NCBI RefSeq assembly: GCF_016811915.1
Contig: NZ_CP069127.1
Location: 4,129,001 to 4,193,000 of the forward strand
Direction of reading: 5' to 3'
From: Brevibacillus choshinensis
GTDB lineage: Bacteria; Bacillota; Bacilli; Brevibacillales; Brevibacillaceae
DNA: 64,000 bases
The position numbers and the translations under genes were made by a program. Below, one piece after another: positions 40,115 to 48,923 of the stretch (positions are counted from its first letter, which is position 1; each line of letters begins with the position of its first letter). The notes below the pieces were generated by a model, which was not told where the DNA came from, did not search any database, and saw only the letters and a list, made by a program, of their open reading frames with translations.

Positions 40115-40636
40115 ATGTCGAAACAATTCGTTACCGAGGCGATCATGTTGGCAATCTACGGGGAACTGATGTCCCCATCGCAACCGGTAGAATATCTGAT
40201 ACCCGCATCGACAATCTATGAATTGGACGAGTTCATCCAAAGCCCAGAACCTATCATGCCCTACTCTGGCGACGATCAATACGTGCGCAAGATCATGCAG
40301 GAAATGAGTCAGTTCTTCCAGGATCCGTTTAATCGCAAGCGGCTGGAAAAAGGTCTGATCGCACCGTGGTCCAAAGTGCCGTTTACCTTTCCGAATGGCG
40401 TTACCTTGACCATCATCAAGGTGGAGGACAACGCTATGTGGGGAGAAATATTCGATCCAGTCGAGACACAGCTGCTGCTCACATCCATGCGATTTGAGGT
40501 CCCGCTGATCACAGACCAGCCGGATTATCAGGATCGGATTTTGGAATATATCGTGCCCGTTCAATTTTATGATGTGGATGACTTCGAATTTGCGTTGGAA
40601 CAAGGGATATCCCTGAGCGAACTGCAGGATCCGTAA
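40115..40636 (+). CDS. conserved hypothetical protein
   Basis: 173 residues from ATG 40115 (AAGGAGGAGGG upstream). Conserved-looking strings: EAIMLAIYGELMSPSQPVEY, LIPASTIYELDEF, FNRKRLEKGLIAPWSKVPF and VPVQFYDVDDFEFALEQGI. Similar Paenibacillaceae proteins are sometimes labelled ADP-heptose synthase, but I see no nucleotide-transfer motif and do not support that name. Divergent from the TerC gene. Confidence 0.7.
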   Translation: MSKQFVTEAIMLAIYGELMSPSQPVEYLIPASTIYELDEFIQSPEPIMPYSGDDQYVRKIMQEMSQFFQDPFNRKRLEKGLIAPWSKVPFTFPNGVTLTIIKVEDNAMWGEIFDPVETQLLLTSMRFEVPLITDQPDYQDRILEYIVPVQFYDVDDFEFALEQGISLSELQDP

Positions 40637-40649
40637 AGGACTCCCAAGC

Positions 40650-40683
40650 AGACTGACACGCTGCGGCTTGTCAGTCTTTTTTG
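40650..40683 (+). terminator. terminator after the 40115 gene
   Basis: AGACTGACA (40650-40658) pairs with TGTCAGTCT (40669-40677), followed by TTTTTT. Confidence 0.85.
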
Positions 40684-40755
40684 TTCTTTTCTAGTATGGC
40701 TTTTTCGTTGAAAACAATCGTGAGGGGAAAATTTCTCACGGGAGAGGTTTGTCCA

Positions 40756-40764
40756 TGGTACAAT
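40756..40764 (+). promoter_or_regulatory. extended -10 promoter of the cheW-like gene
   Basis: TGG followed by TACAAT, 48 nt before the ATG at 40812. It lies in a longer open frame, supporting the later start. Confidence 0.45.
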
Positions 40765-40811
40765 ATGGGTACATGTACTCTATCGAAGCTAGTTTGGGGA
40801 GGAACCCATTC

Positions 40812-41291
40812 ATGGAACTGACGAAGCGAAATCACGGGACGGATTGGGAAGCAGAGGGTGCCACTTCGCAATCGATCCTGTTTAAAATGGGAAATGAGTA
40901 CTACGGGCTCTCCATTTCCTTGGTCCGAGAAATTATCAAGCCACTGCCTGTCACCCGATTCCCGAAATCCCCTCCCTATGTGGAAGGAGTCGTCGATTTG
41001 CGCGGGCGCATCCTGCCTATTATCAATCTTCGCAGCATGTTCGGTCTTGAGCCGGTCGCAGAAACAGATGACACGCGGTTCGTTGATCTGCAGCTGGAAG
41101 GGCTGAATGTCGGAATCATCGTGGATGCCGTATCGGAAGTCATGAGCATTCCACAGAACCTGATTGAGGCAGCCCCACCAATCATTGCTGGTGTGGAAGG
41201 AAAGTACCTGCAGGGGATTGCACGCTTGAATGACAAGCTGATCATGCTGCTGGATGTCGATGAAATTTTCGGGCAATGGAAAAAGAAATAA
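40812..41291 (+). CDS. CheW-domain chemotaxis adaptor
   Basis: 159 residues from ATG 40812 (GGGGAGGA upstream). CheW fold: ILFKMGNEYYGLSISLVREI, KPLPVTRFPKSPPYVEGVVD, LRGRILPIINLRSMFGL and IARLNDKLIMLLDVDEIF. CheW links chemoreceptors to the CheA kinase at the membrane. No receiver domain, so not CheV. It is alone here, away from any flagellar or che operon, with a terminator both sides. Confidence 0.92.
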   Translation: MELTKRNHGTDWEAEGATSQSILFKMGNEYYGLSISLVREIIKPLPVTRFPKSPPYVEGVVDLRGRILPIINLRSMFGLEPVAETDDTRFVDLQLEGLNVGIIVDAVSEVMSIPQNLIEAAPPIIAGVEGKYLQGIARLNDKLIMLLDVDEIFGQWKKK

Positions 41292-41299
41292 ACGCAGCA

Positions 41300-41338
41300 A
41301 AAACCCAGTACCGATTTGGTCACTGGGTTTTCGTTTTT
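41300..41338 (+). terminator. terminator after cheW-like gene
   Basis: AAAACCCAGT (41300-41309) pairs with ACTGGGTTTT (41322-41331), followed by CGTTTTT. Confidence 0.8.
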
Positions 41339-41462
41339 CTGGGTCGGACATAGGCCGCTGGCAAATCGACCACAATACTGGGCAGGGCAATTACCATTCC
41401 CTTTTCAGAAACCCTCTCCCCTTTTCAGCCGTACTATCTAATACGAATGGGGTGTGATCGTT

Positions 41463-42347
41463 ATGGAACATCATCAACGACTGAATCAGGCAAAGTGGAT
41501 CCCTGCCGCTTTTCTAGCCGGAAAGTACCAAGCCATCTATGAGGCTTGCAGCGGCTCTTTCCGCGAGCAATTAAGCCTGGAGGAGTTCGGTACGTTTTCC
41601 GCAGAATTTCATCAAGGAGTAACGGGATACCAGCCCCATCCTGCCTCCATCGTCCCCTGGAACAATACGCTTCGGTTTGTCTGGTTGGATGAAAGTGGAC
41701 AGAATGGGCTTTCGACGGCCATCGATCGTGACGGGACCATTTTGGGTTTGCGTCTCGCTCATTTGTCTTCCTTTCCCAAGACGGATGAAACTTTCACCAA
41801 AGGAACGTATCACTTGCCTTTTCGAGGAGAATGGTTTACCTATTGGGGCGGTACAAACGAGCTGGTCAATTATCACTACGCCTACCCGAGCCAGCGCTAT
41901 GCGTTTGATTTTCTGGTCATGCGAAACGGGCGGACCTACAGCGGTGACCCCAAGCGCAACGACAGCTACTACGCCTTTGGAATGCCGATCCTCGCTCCCG
42001 CTTCCGGGACGGTACTCAAGGTGTCCGGATCCATTTGGGACAATGAACCGGGTAGCTACAATGAAGAGTATGCCGCCGGCAATTTCGTGGAGATCGATCA
42101 CGGCAATGGGGAATACAGCCTGCTGGCCCACTTGAAGCACGGATCGGTCACGGTGAAGCCAGGCGTGCATGTCGAGCGGGGACAAGTCATCGGTCAATGC
42201 GGCAACTCCGGCAATTCCAGGGAGCCTCATCTGCACATGCAGGTATCGGATTCCTCGGATCTTCTGGGGGCGCACTCGATTCGCATCCGCTTTGCAGATC
42301 AGGCTCAGATCGTGCAAGGCGATTTTGTCCGCGGGGCTGGAACCTAA
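41463..42347 (+). CDS. M23-family metallopeptidase without export signal
   Basis: 294 residues from ATG 41463 (GGGGTG at 9 nt). The first 100 residues look like a DUF3887-type domain (FREQLSLEEFGTFSAEFHQG). The C-terminus is an M23/LytM domain: RYAFDFLVMRNG, APASGTVLKVSGS, FVEIDHGNGEYSLLAHLKHG, and NSREPHLHMQV with the metal ligands HxxxD-type and HLH. No signal peptide or membrane segment is seen, odd for a wall hydrolase; a cytoplasmic or non-classically exported enzyme is implied. Confidence 0.82.
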   Translation: MEHHQRLNQAKWIPAAFLAGKYQAIYEACSGSFREQLSLEEFGTFSAEFHQGVTGYQPHPASIVPWNNTLRFVWLDESGQNGLSTAIDRDGTILGLRLAHLSSFPKTDETFTKGTYHLPFRGEWFTYWGGTNELVNYHYAYPSQRYAFDFLVMRNGRTYSGDPKRNDSYYAFGMPILAPASGTVLKVSGSIWDNEPGSYNEEYAAGNFVEIDHGNGEYSLLAHLKHGSVTVKPGVHVERGQVIGQCGNSGNSREPHLHMQVSDSSDLLGAHSIRIRFADQAQIVQGDFVRGAGT

Positions 42348-42358
42348 ACAACGCACAC

Positions 42359-42406
42359 AAAAAAGAGGACGGATATGGGATGAATCCACATAGCCTCCTC
42401 TTTTTT
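42359..42406. terminator. bidirectional terminator
   Basis: AAAAAAGAGGA (42359-42369) pairs with TCCTCTTTTTT (42396-42406) between convergent genes. Confidence 0.8.
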
Positions 42407-43075
42407 CTACTCTCTTCCGCCGCTTGCCAAATAGGCGTAGTTCACCCATACCATTTCCTCAATGCCCAAGATTTCCTTGAACAGATCAACCGAATCGTAC
42501 AAGAGCGAGGCCCCTGTCTCTTCGTCCACATCGGTCAACAGCTGCAGGTCAAACAGCGAGCGCAGCTGCTGCACTTGCTTTGGACCTGCAATCCGGTTAA
42601 AAGACTGGGGCTTGATCCTGGTGATTCCTTTTCCTACCTCTCGCCGATACAGCTCCGAACGCACGACCCGATCCAAAATGTCCTCATATTTTTGCCGTAT
42701 CTCTTCACTTTCCCCGATTCCTTCCTGCAGGTCGATCTCTGGATAAAGCCGGCTAAATTCCTCTTCCGCCATCTCGACGTCCAGCGAGTAGCTGATCGTC
42801 CCTGAAGACACCTCATAGCCAGCATCAAACAACCGAAAGCCCCATCCGTTATCCTCGGCGTCGTGAAACCAGAGCAGCGGCACAAATTGCTTGGACAGCT
42901 GCAGCAGAAATTGCAGGGTTTTCGATGTTTCGATCCACTCATCCTGCAAGAAAAAAGCGTTCCAGTCGCCGTTTACGTTCCTGTGGAAGTGCGGCTGTGA
43001 TGACTTGGACAAGGCAATCAGTACTTTCGGTTCGTATTTGCGTGGATAAAGAATGCCGGTCGTGAACTCACCCAT
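42407..43075 (-). CDS. hypothetical protein
   Basis: 222 residues from ATG 43075; the open frame upstream to 43165 lacks a good site and overlaps the thpR end. Soluble, aromatic-rich (VNGDWNAFFLQDEWIETSKT, FVPLLWFHDAEDNGWGFRLF), with an acidic central part and a C-terminus (KEILGIEEMVWVNYAYLASG). No catalytic motif recognised. Downstream of thpR on the same strand, so likely co-transcribed. Confidence 0.7.
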   Translation of the reverse strand: MGEFTTGILYPRKYEPKVLIALSKSSQPHFHRNVNGDWNAFFLQDEWIETSKTLQFLLQLSKQFVPLLWFHDAEDNGWGFRLFDAGYEVSSGTISYSLDVEMAEEEFSRLYPEIDLQEGIGESEEIRQKYEDILDRVVRSELYRREVGKGITRIKPQSFNRIAGPKQVQQLRSLFDLQLLTDVDEETGASLLYDSVDLFKEILGIEEMVWVNYAYLASGGRE

Positions 43076-43124
43076 CCGTTTTCCACCGCTTTCTGGAAGG
43101 TCTCCCTGTATTCCTCTTTCCAGT

Positions 43125-43721
43125 CTATTCAAGCACCGCTTGTTTTTTGCTGTGTTCTTTATCAAACGTGCTTGTGTGGATGATGGAATGGACAGCGCCC
43201 TCCGGCTTCAGCTCCGATCGATACAGATGGACGTGCTTTGCCTGCCACTGAGGCGGCTCGATCGCTAGGTAGCGTTCGTTCCAATCCAGCAGAGGCAGCC
43301 CTCCCGCTTGGCTGTGAGGGCCGCGCGCGAGCGTTATATGAGGCCGGTATTGCTTTCGGTCGTACGCGAGACCGTCATGCAAGTCGAAGCGTTTGCCGAG
43401 TAATAGATGAAGCTGCTTGAGCGGATTGACTTGGCCTCGCAGTCCGAGCCAAAGCACGCGCGGGCGCTGTGCGTGGGGAAACGCGCCAAAGCTCCCGACC
43501 CGCAAGGAAAACGGCTTGATGATCGCACTGACGATATCCATGTCTTCGCAAATGGCAGGGACCAGCGAATCCTGCACTTCCCCCAGAAAATGCAAGGTCA
43601 GATGAAGATTATGTAAAGGTTGCCAACGATCCGCGCTCACGTCCTGCTTTAGTCTTTGCTGGACATCGGCCATGTAAGTAGCAGCGTTTTGTGGAATGTC
43701 CAAAGCTACGAATAATCTCAT
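43125..43721 (-). CDS. thpR: RNA 2',3'-cyclic phosphodiesterase ThpR
   Basis: 198 residues from ATG 43721 (GGGAG upstream). Both catalytic HxTx motifs are present: NLHLTLHFLGEV near residue 43 and YRPHITLARGP near residue 127, each holding a histidine that acts on a 2',3'-cyclic phosphate. The start MRLFVALDIP is typical. It opens cyclic phosphate ends of RNA, and can ligate 2'-5' in the reverse direction. A different branch of the same superfamily as the YjcG-like gene in this window. Confidence 0.92.
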   Translation of the reverse strand: MRLFVALDIPQNAATYMADVQQRLKQDVSADRWQPLHNLHLTLHFLGEVQDSLVPAICEDMDIVSAIIKPFSLRVGSFGAFPHAQRPRVLWLGLRGQVNPLKQLHLLLGKRFDLHDGLAYDRKQYRPHITLARGPHSQAGGLPLLDWNERYLAIEPPQWQAKHVHLYRSELKPEGAVHSIIHTSTFDKEHSKKQAVLE

Positions 43722-43771
43722 GTCCGAACACATCTCCCTTCCATCATGGAACTGTCGGGCCGACCTGAAAT

Positions 43772-43799
43772 AAAAAAAGCCCTCCTCAACGGAGAGCCT
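43772..43799 (-). terminator. terminator of the 43818 gene
   Basis: AAGCCCTCC (43777-43785) pairs with GGAGAGCCT (43791-43799) with two G-T pairs; a seven-T run follows on the minus strand. Confidence 0.75.
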
Positions 43800-43817
43800 T
43801 CCCTTCTTACTCGGTTC

Positions 43818-44306
43818 TTACGCAGCCAGCATCTTACCCGTTACGATGCCCAGAACACTTCGCACAAAGTCACTCAATCTCCCGGAGCCAGGCTGATAGG
43901 AAAAGCGGATGGTCAGTTCGATGTGACCGATATGTCCTGCGGGCGGAATGTTCCAAAACAAATCAACTTCTCCATAGAGAATTTCTTCGATGCGTTGCTT
44001 TTTGGCCTCGATATCCATGTTCGGATCGTGGGAAAGGGAAAATTTCATCATGATGGATAAGGAATCCTTGGCAGAAAAGGTTTCATTTCGCATTTGCAGC
44101 TTGCCGTGAATCGCTACGACTCCCGATTCTCCCCAAAGCCTATACTCCAGTAACGCCTGAAATTGCGGTTGCACTTGCAGCTCCAGGGCAGGCAATCCGC
44201 CCTCTATGGTCAGTGCATGACTCTCGGCCAGTTGCTCGATCTCCCCTTGAAAACGGTGAGCGCAATCGGAAACGTATTGTAGTACATCTGGTTGAACAGC
44301 GTACAT
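43818..44306 (-). CDS. hypothetical protein
   Basis: 162 residues from ATG 44306 (GAGAGGTG at 6 nt). Predicted beta-rich (GGLPALELQVQPQFQALLEY, ESGVVAIHGKLQMRNETFS) with a glycine-ended C-terminus. No membrane segment, no signal and no motif I can name. Single-gene unit with its own terminator. Confidence 0.65.
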   Translation of the reverse strand: MYAVQPDVLQYVSDCAHRFQGEIEQLAESHALTIEGGLPALELQVQPQFQALLEYRLWGESGVVAIHGKLQMRNETFSAKDSLSIMMKFSLSHDPNMDIEAKKQRIEEILYGEVDLFWNIPPAGHIGHIELTIRFSYQPGSGRLSDFVRSVLGIVTGKMLAA

Positions 44307-44455
44307 CGTTGTCACCTCTCCCCAGCAGATTGTCTGTCCTACCTACTTCGGAATCTTCCTTGTCGTATCCTTTGTTGAAAAATGACTTATTTACCCATAT
44401 TTCATCGAAGTGAAAAAAATTCCTATGAAAATTCGTTTTCACAAGGTTGCAACAT

Positions 44456-45496
44456 TTAACAGTAGGGGTTGATATCACCTGAAAACGCTTCCTGATGCAG
44501 CTCGGACAAGTGCTGCTGCATTCGTTCATCCAGCTCCAAGTGATAGAGACGTCCTTTTTCATATCGCAAAAAGGGATAGGCGCCAATCTGCACGGGACTC
44601 ACATCTGCGGTGTGCAGGAACGAAGGCAAAGTCATCAGAAAGCGGGTAAACGGATTTGCCTCGTCCTCCGACATATGAATCACTTCGAACAGGTGAGAGA
44701 ATAGCGGCGTCACCACCAGCGACAGACGCTCTCCCTGCTCGGCAGCCCATACCGTGAAGGTCGAATCCCTCACTTCGCTTCGGGAATGGCGCTTCATGAC
44801 CCAGACTGCTTGCTGCACCGTCCGCATGAGCAGATGCTGGGCTTCCTCCTCGCCCATCGACTCCAGCATGCGACGATAGTCAAGAACATAAGCGATCCCC
44901 TCCTCCATCAGGACGGGCTTGGGTAGCGAGAGGGCACTGATCGTCTCCGTCTCCTCTTCCCTCACTTCTGACTCAAGAGGCAGTTCTCCCTGGGTTCCAT
45001 CGAACAGAGCTTGGATCATCCCATTGGCCCGTTCGATTTCTTCCTTTGAAAACGTGATAGACTCGCTGAAGATATGCGTGAGGCTTCCTTCTTCATAGGC
45101 CAAGTAATGCAGGGGGGTACTTGCTTGCCGCAGCATGCTTTGTGCCATCCCCCGCTCTTGTGCTTCTCTGATGTCAAAGCTGAGCGGAAATCCTAACGGC
45201 TGCAGCGGATCCGATAACGTCCAGATCACGGCGAGCAGCTTGTTCTGGTACGTCTTGAATTCAATCGAGACTGCATCGCGTGTCTGCTCAGTGAAGGCAT
45301 CCACCGATTCAAACACGAGGAACAGCTCTGCCACGCCTTGCGCATTCAAGCGGGCGAAATAAGGAAGGCCCTCTTCTCCCGCCAGCTTGTACAGATCATG
45401 AAACCGTACGGGGTCGAGGCACTCCCCTTGCGTGCTTTCGTCAGGTGATGCCAGAGTCAAATCAGGATCGATCTGTGGCTCGTACGCTTCCGCCAT
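44456..45496 (-). CDS. hypothetical protein in the surE operon
   Basis: 346 residues from ATG 45496, four nucleotides after the surE stop; GAGGGATG provides the site. Acidic, soluble, with two similar halves of alternating strands and helices (LPYFARLNAQGVAELFLVFE, KRHSRSEVRDSTFTVWAAEQ). It may be an uncharacterised paired-domain protein. Tight coupling to surE suggests a shared role, but none can be named. Confidence 0.7.
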   Translation of the reverse strand: MAEAYEPQIDPDLTLASPDESTQGECLDPVRFHDLYKLAGEEGLPYFARLNAQGVAELFLVFESVDAFTEQTRDAVSIEFKTYQNKLLAVIWTLSDPLQPLGFPLSFDIREAQERGMAQSMLRQASTPLHYLAYEEGSLTHIFSESITFSKEEIERANGMIQALFDGTQGELPLESEVREEETETISALSLPKPVLMEEGIAYVLDYRRMLESMGEEEAQHLLMRTVQQAVWVMKRHSRSEVRDSTFTVWAAEQGERLSLVVTPLFSHLFEVIHMSEDEANPFTRFLMTLPSFLHTADVSPVQIGAYPFLRYEKGRLYHLELDERMQQHLSELHQEAFSGDINPYC

Positions 45497-45500
45497 CTGT

Positions 45501-46301
45501 TCATCCCTCACGTTTCCTGGATGATTTTACAAAGGACCATTCCTCCATTTGCCCCAGAAGAGTGCGGTCCGTCGCATCAATATGCACGGGGGTGATCGCC
45601 ATATAGCCGTTTTTCAACAGATCGTAATCGAGTGGTTCCGAGAGCGGCAAGCCTTCCGGATATTCACGCATGAGGAGATAGCCGCCTCCTTCTGGGCTGT
45701 ATTTATCGATGTAATGGTCCAGGGAAAGCGATGCAGGCGCAACGCCTTTCACCTCGTCCAACGGCAGGTGCGGGATGTTCACGTTCCAGAATACCTGCTG
45801 CGGGAGCTGGCCGCTTTTTGCCTTCTCCGTAAATTCTTTGACTAACGGCTGGATCATTTCGACCACCTCGCCGTAATTCTCCTGATCAAACCAGTTATCG
45901 TAGGAAAGGGCAATCCCAGGAACGCCGAGAATGACCGCCTCGCGTGCTCCGCTGCAGGTGCCCGAATAATAAATGTCACGTCCCAGATTCGTGCCCACAT
46001 TGATGCCGGAAAAGACGATATCCGGCTTTTGACCCTCTTCAAAGAGCAAGTGGTACGCCGCCTTCACGCAGTCAGCGGGATTCCCATTGATGGCCCAAGC
46101 CTTGACAGGAAGACCGTAGAAATCGTGTTTTTGCGGTTCCAATGCGCTGCGAAAGGTAACCCCGTGCCCGACTCCACTCTTTTCCTCTTGGGGCGCTACG
46201 ACGTAAATCTCCGCATCCTCCAGATGGAGCAGCGCTTCTGTCAGCCGTTTAATCCCCAACGCATCGATACCGTCGTCATTCGTAATCAAGATTCGCAGCA
46301 T
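45501..46301 (-). CDS. surE: 5'/3'-nucleotidase SurE
   Basis: 266 residues; ATG after GAGGAGG. The signature ITNDDGIDALGIKRL holds the two metal-binding aspartates at the N-terminus; VVAPQEEKSGVGHGVTF, FSGINVGTNLGRDIYYSGT and GVPGIALSY follow. SurE removes phosphate from nucleoside monophosphates and polyphosphate and is linked to stationary-phase survival. Length is normal for the family. Confidence 0.96.
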   Translation of the reverse strand: MLRILITNDDGIDALGIKRLTEALLHLEDAEIYVVAPQEEKSGVGHGVTFRSALEPQKHDFYGLPVKAWAINGNPADCVKAAYHLLFEEGQKPDIVFSGINVGTNLGRDIYYSGTCSGAREAVILGVPGIALSYDNWFDQENYGEVVEMIQPLVKEFTEKAKSGQLPQQVFWNVNIPHLPLDEVKGVAPASLSLDHYIDKYSPEGGGYLLMREYPEGLPLSEPLDYDLLKNGYMAITPVHIDATDRTLLGQMEEWSFVKSSRKREG

Positions 46302-46344
46302 ATCGTGTCCTCCTCATTTGCTAGCATTCTCCTTATTGTACCAA

Positions 46345-46381
46345 AAAAGGCGAAAGGACCCCAATGTGAATGGGGTCCTTT
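46345..46381 (-). terminator. terminator of the TerB-like gene
   Basis: AAAGGACCCCA (46353-46363) pairs perfectly with TGGGGTCCTTT (46371-46381); a T-run follows on the minus strand. Confidence 0.85.
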
Positions 46382-46807
46382 CTAATCTGCCACGATATCA
46401 TTCCAGCGCTCGCGCCATCGGATACCGTCGATGATCCACTCTTCCACCTGTGCCTGTTTCTCCTCCGAAATTCCCATCAAGCAGGCGATGCGGGCAATTT
46501 CCTGCGATTCCTTGGGAGACAGCTTGCGATCGATCAATGCCATATGGTACAGCTTTCGCATCATGATCAGCTTTTCCGTCTGTGTCATGTCGATCATGTC
46601 CTCGACAATGACCTCAGGTCGCTTCGGGTAGTCCATGTCGTCCATCAGGATTTGCCGTTCCTTCAAGGTAAAATGCTCGGAATTCACCATTTCATGAATC
46701 CGGTTCACTTCCTTGTTTCCAATATATCCGTCGGCATGTCCGACACATATCATCAATCGAATGGAAGCAAACAAAATATGTTTGTCCTTCTCTGTTTTGG
46801 TGAACAA
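46382..46807 (-). CDS. TerB-like protein
   Basis: 141 residues from TTG 46807 (GAGGAGG at 8 nt). All-helical, with the TerB/DjlA-type paired pattern: RLMICVGHADGYIGNKEVNR and LYHMALIDRKLSPKESQEIA, each ending in an acidic-rich helix that may bind metal. TerB family members occur in tellurite and stress clusters; a lone copy has no assigned role. Confidence 0.72.
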   Translation of the reverse strand: MFTKTEKDKHILFASIRLMICVGHADGYIGNKEVNRIHEMVNSEHFTLKERQILMDDMDYPKRPEVIVEDMIDMTQTEKLIMMRKLYHMALIDRKLSPKESQEIARIACLMGISEEKQAQVEEWIIDGIRWRERWNDIVAD

Positions 46808-46985
46808 CGTACTTCCTCCTCTACCATTTCCTGAACGGGCAAGAAACGCTTCTCTATGAATGCTTGCTCAAGAATGAGCGATCTCGTTTGAACGGATCAA
46901 TATTCTTTTACATGAAAAATCTCTTTACCTAATTATACGTTGAAAAAGGAAAGCGGTTTCACACTAAAATGTGACAAATTTTCAG

Positions 46986-48821
46986 CTATGCCCGGACAAA
47001 CACCCGAGAAAAGTCAACCCACCCGTACGCATCAAGGGAAATGCCGGATAAATGAGGATGGGCTTCGATCTCGATTCGGTTGGAGTACAGAGGGACAAAG
47101 GTGCGTCGCTCTTGCAGGCAGGCTAGTATATGGGTCATTGCTTTCTCTCGATCTTTCGGGGCATTCGCCTCTAGCAAGCTGTTCAAATGCTTCTCCACCT
47201 CTTTTAATCCCCTCTCATCCAGATGATGCCGGATGCTCAATGCTTCCGCGCAGACAAATTCCTGCAGGGACAATTCCAAGCGCTCATCCACATTCGCACT
47301 GTCCACGATCATATCTGCCGCTTGAAGCAGATCCGGCTGCGCCAGCTCTTCCGGCTCGGCATAGACGATTTCCACGGCAATTCCGCAACGGGCGCAGCTC
47401 TTTTGAATCCAATGCGCATCTTCCTTATGATCCTCGTCGGGATACGTATACAGCAGCAGCTTTTCCCCTGCATAGCCACTGGAGGTGACCGCTGGCAGAG
47501 AGAGCTGCGCCTCTTGCTCAGGCAAAAACGGAACGACCTCGCCCCACGCACAGGCAGGCTGTCTCGGTCCCTTCAGATCCGCGCGCAGCCTCTCACCCGA
47601 AAGGATGGATGCGACGGTCGAGCGAAAGGATGGATCCTGCAAGGGCCCTGGCTTGGACCCATTCAGACTGACGTACTGAAAGCTTTGTTCACGACGGAAA
47701 AACCCTCTTCTTTCCCGGCCATTTGCGGCTGGTCCCATTCCTGCTCCGGTTACGGACTGCAGCAGCTTCACCTGGTCTGCCTCCGCTTCTTCCTCCCGCA
47801 TCTCCGGCACACACCACAGCTCGACCCGATCGAGATACGGGCGACCGGCAAAATAGGGCTGAAACGCTTCGAGAACCACCATCGATTCATCATTGCGAGA
47901 AAGCTTGAATGGTCCGGTTCCCACCGGCCATTTGGCGAAGTCTTCCCCCATCTCCTCCACATAGTCTCTCGGGACGATGGAAGCGTACTCCTTGCTCAAG
48001 GCATGAAGGAACAAGCGGTTAGACGTTTGCAAGGCAATCCGAACAATGTGCTCATCGACAGACTGAACGGATAGGATGGAACGAGCCAGCCAGCGGTGTC
48101 TCGAGGGGCTTGCCATCAAGCGGCGCAAGGAATAGCACACATCTTCCGCCGTCAACTGATGTCCGTGATGAAACAGGACACCCTTCCGCAGATACAGGGT
48201 CCACTCTTTCCCTTGCTCGTCTGACTCCCAGTAAAACGCAAGCTGGCCGACGATCGTTCTCGTGGCGGGATCAAATCGAACGAGCGTATCAAAAAGCTGC
48301 TTGACCAAATGCGTTTGCGAACGCAGCAGCACGCGAATCGGATCGAGGCTTTGAAAGGGATGATCCACAAAAAAACGGAGCGTATCCACTCTCTTCTCAT
48401 TTCCTTTTTCCCGGGAAACCCTCAAGCCAAACTGACTGCTCATCCAGCGCGAATAGTTCGCTTCCAGCTGCGGCCACGTGAGCTGATAGTGACTGATCAA
48501 TTGCCTGGAGGCCTGGACGTCTCCTTTTTGTACGAGTTCCTTGGCAACCGTAAAAACCAGCTCCGAAGGATCGAGGAGGCATGTGAGCACAGAACGATTT
48601 CCTCTGCCCCGCCCCGGCTTCCAGCGCAGCCAGCTCTGATTTTGCATCTTCTTCAGCGTCAACGTCGCGTTGCGATGCGTGCAATACAAAAGCTCGGCGA
48701 CTTCTGCCAGTGATATATCAACGGGTGCCCCCTGCGTCATGTCCTGGCACCCCGTATATAAACGCACGTATTGTTCTACCAGCTGCAAAGAAACCACCAC
48801 CGATTCATCAATCAAAAACAT
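46986..48821 (-). CDS. SgrR-like transcriptional regulator
   Basis: 611 residues. An N-terminal HTH (about 35-110; SLAEVAELLYCTHRNATLTL, KKMQNQSWLRWKPGRGRGNR) is fused to a peptide/nickel-type solute-binding domain (SBP family 5: HPFQSLDPIRVLLRSQTHLV, GQLAFYWESDEQGKEWTLYL, HHGHQLTAEDVCYSLRRL, WPVGTGPFKLSRND). This is the SgrR layout, where the binding domain senses a small ligand. It is divergent from an MFS exporter 103 nt away, its probable target. Confidence 0.9.
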   Translation of the reverse strand: MFLIDESVVVSLQLVEQYVRLYTGCQDMTQGAPVDISLAEVAELLYCTHRNATLTLKKMQNQSWLRWKPGRGRGNRSVLTCLLDPSELVFTVAKELVQKGDVQASRQLISHYQLTWPQLEANYSRWMSSQFGLRVSREKGNEKRVDTLRFFVDHPFQSLDPIRVLLRSQTHLVKQLFDTLVRFDPATRTIVGQLAFYWESDEQGKEWTLYLRKGVLFHHGHQLTAEDVCYSLRRLMASPSRHRWLARSILSVQSVDEHIVRIALQTSNRLFLHALSKEYASIVPRDYVEEMGEDFAKWPVGTGPFKLSRNDESMVVLEAFQPYFAGRPYLDRVELWCVPEMREEEAEADQVKLLQSVTGAGMGPAANGRERRGFFRREQSFQYVSLNGSKPGPLQDPSFRSTVASILSGERLRADLKGPRQPACAWGEVVPFLPEQEAQLSLPAVTSSGYAGEKLLLYTYPDEDHKEDAHWIQKSCARCGIAVEIVYAEPEELAQPDLLQAADMIVDSANVDERLELSLQEFVCAEALSIRHHLDERGLKEVEKHLNSLLEANAPKDREKAMTHILACLQERRTFVPLYSNRIEIEAHPHLSGISLDAYGWVDFSRVFVRA

Positions 48822-48923
48822 GAAATTCCTGTAGGCATAATCGTACGCTTTTTCTTACCGTCCTGCCAGCGTAAAATTTGACGAAACAACATTCAACCAC
48901 TCCAAACAGAAAGGAAGCCACCC

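Noticed and set aside
40115..40636. ADP-heptose synthase
   Set aside because: Related proteins are sometimes given this name, but no nucleotidyltransferase or kinase motif is present.
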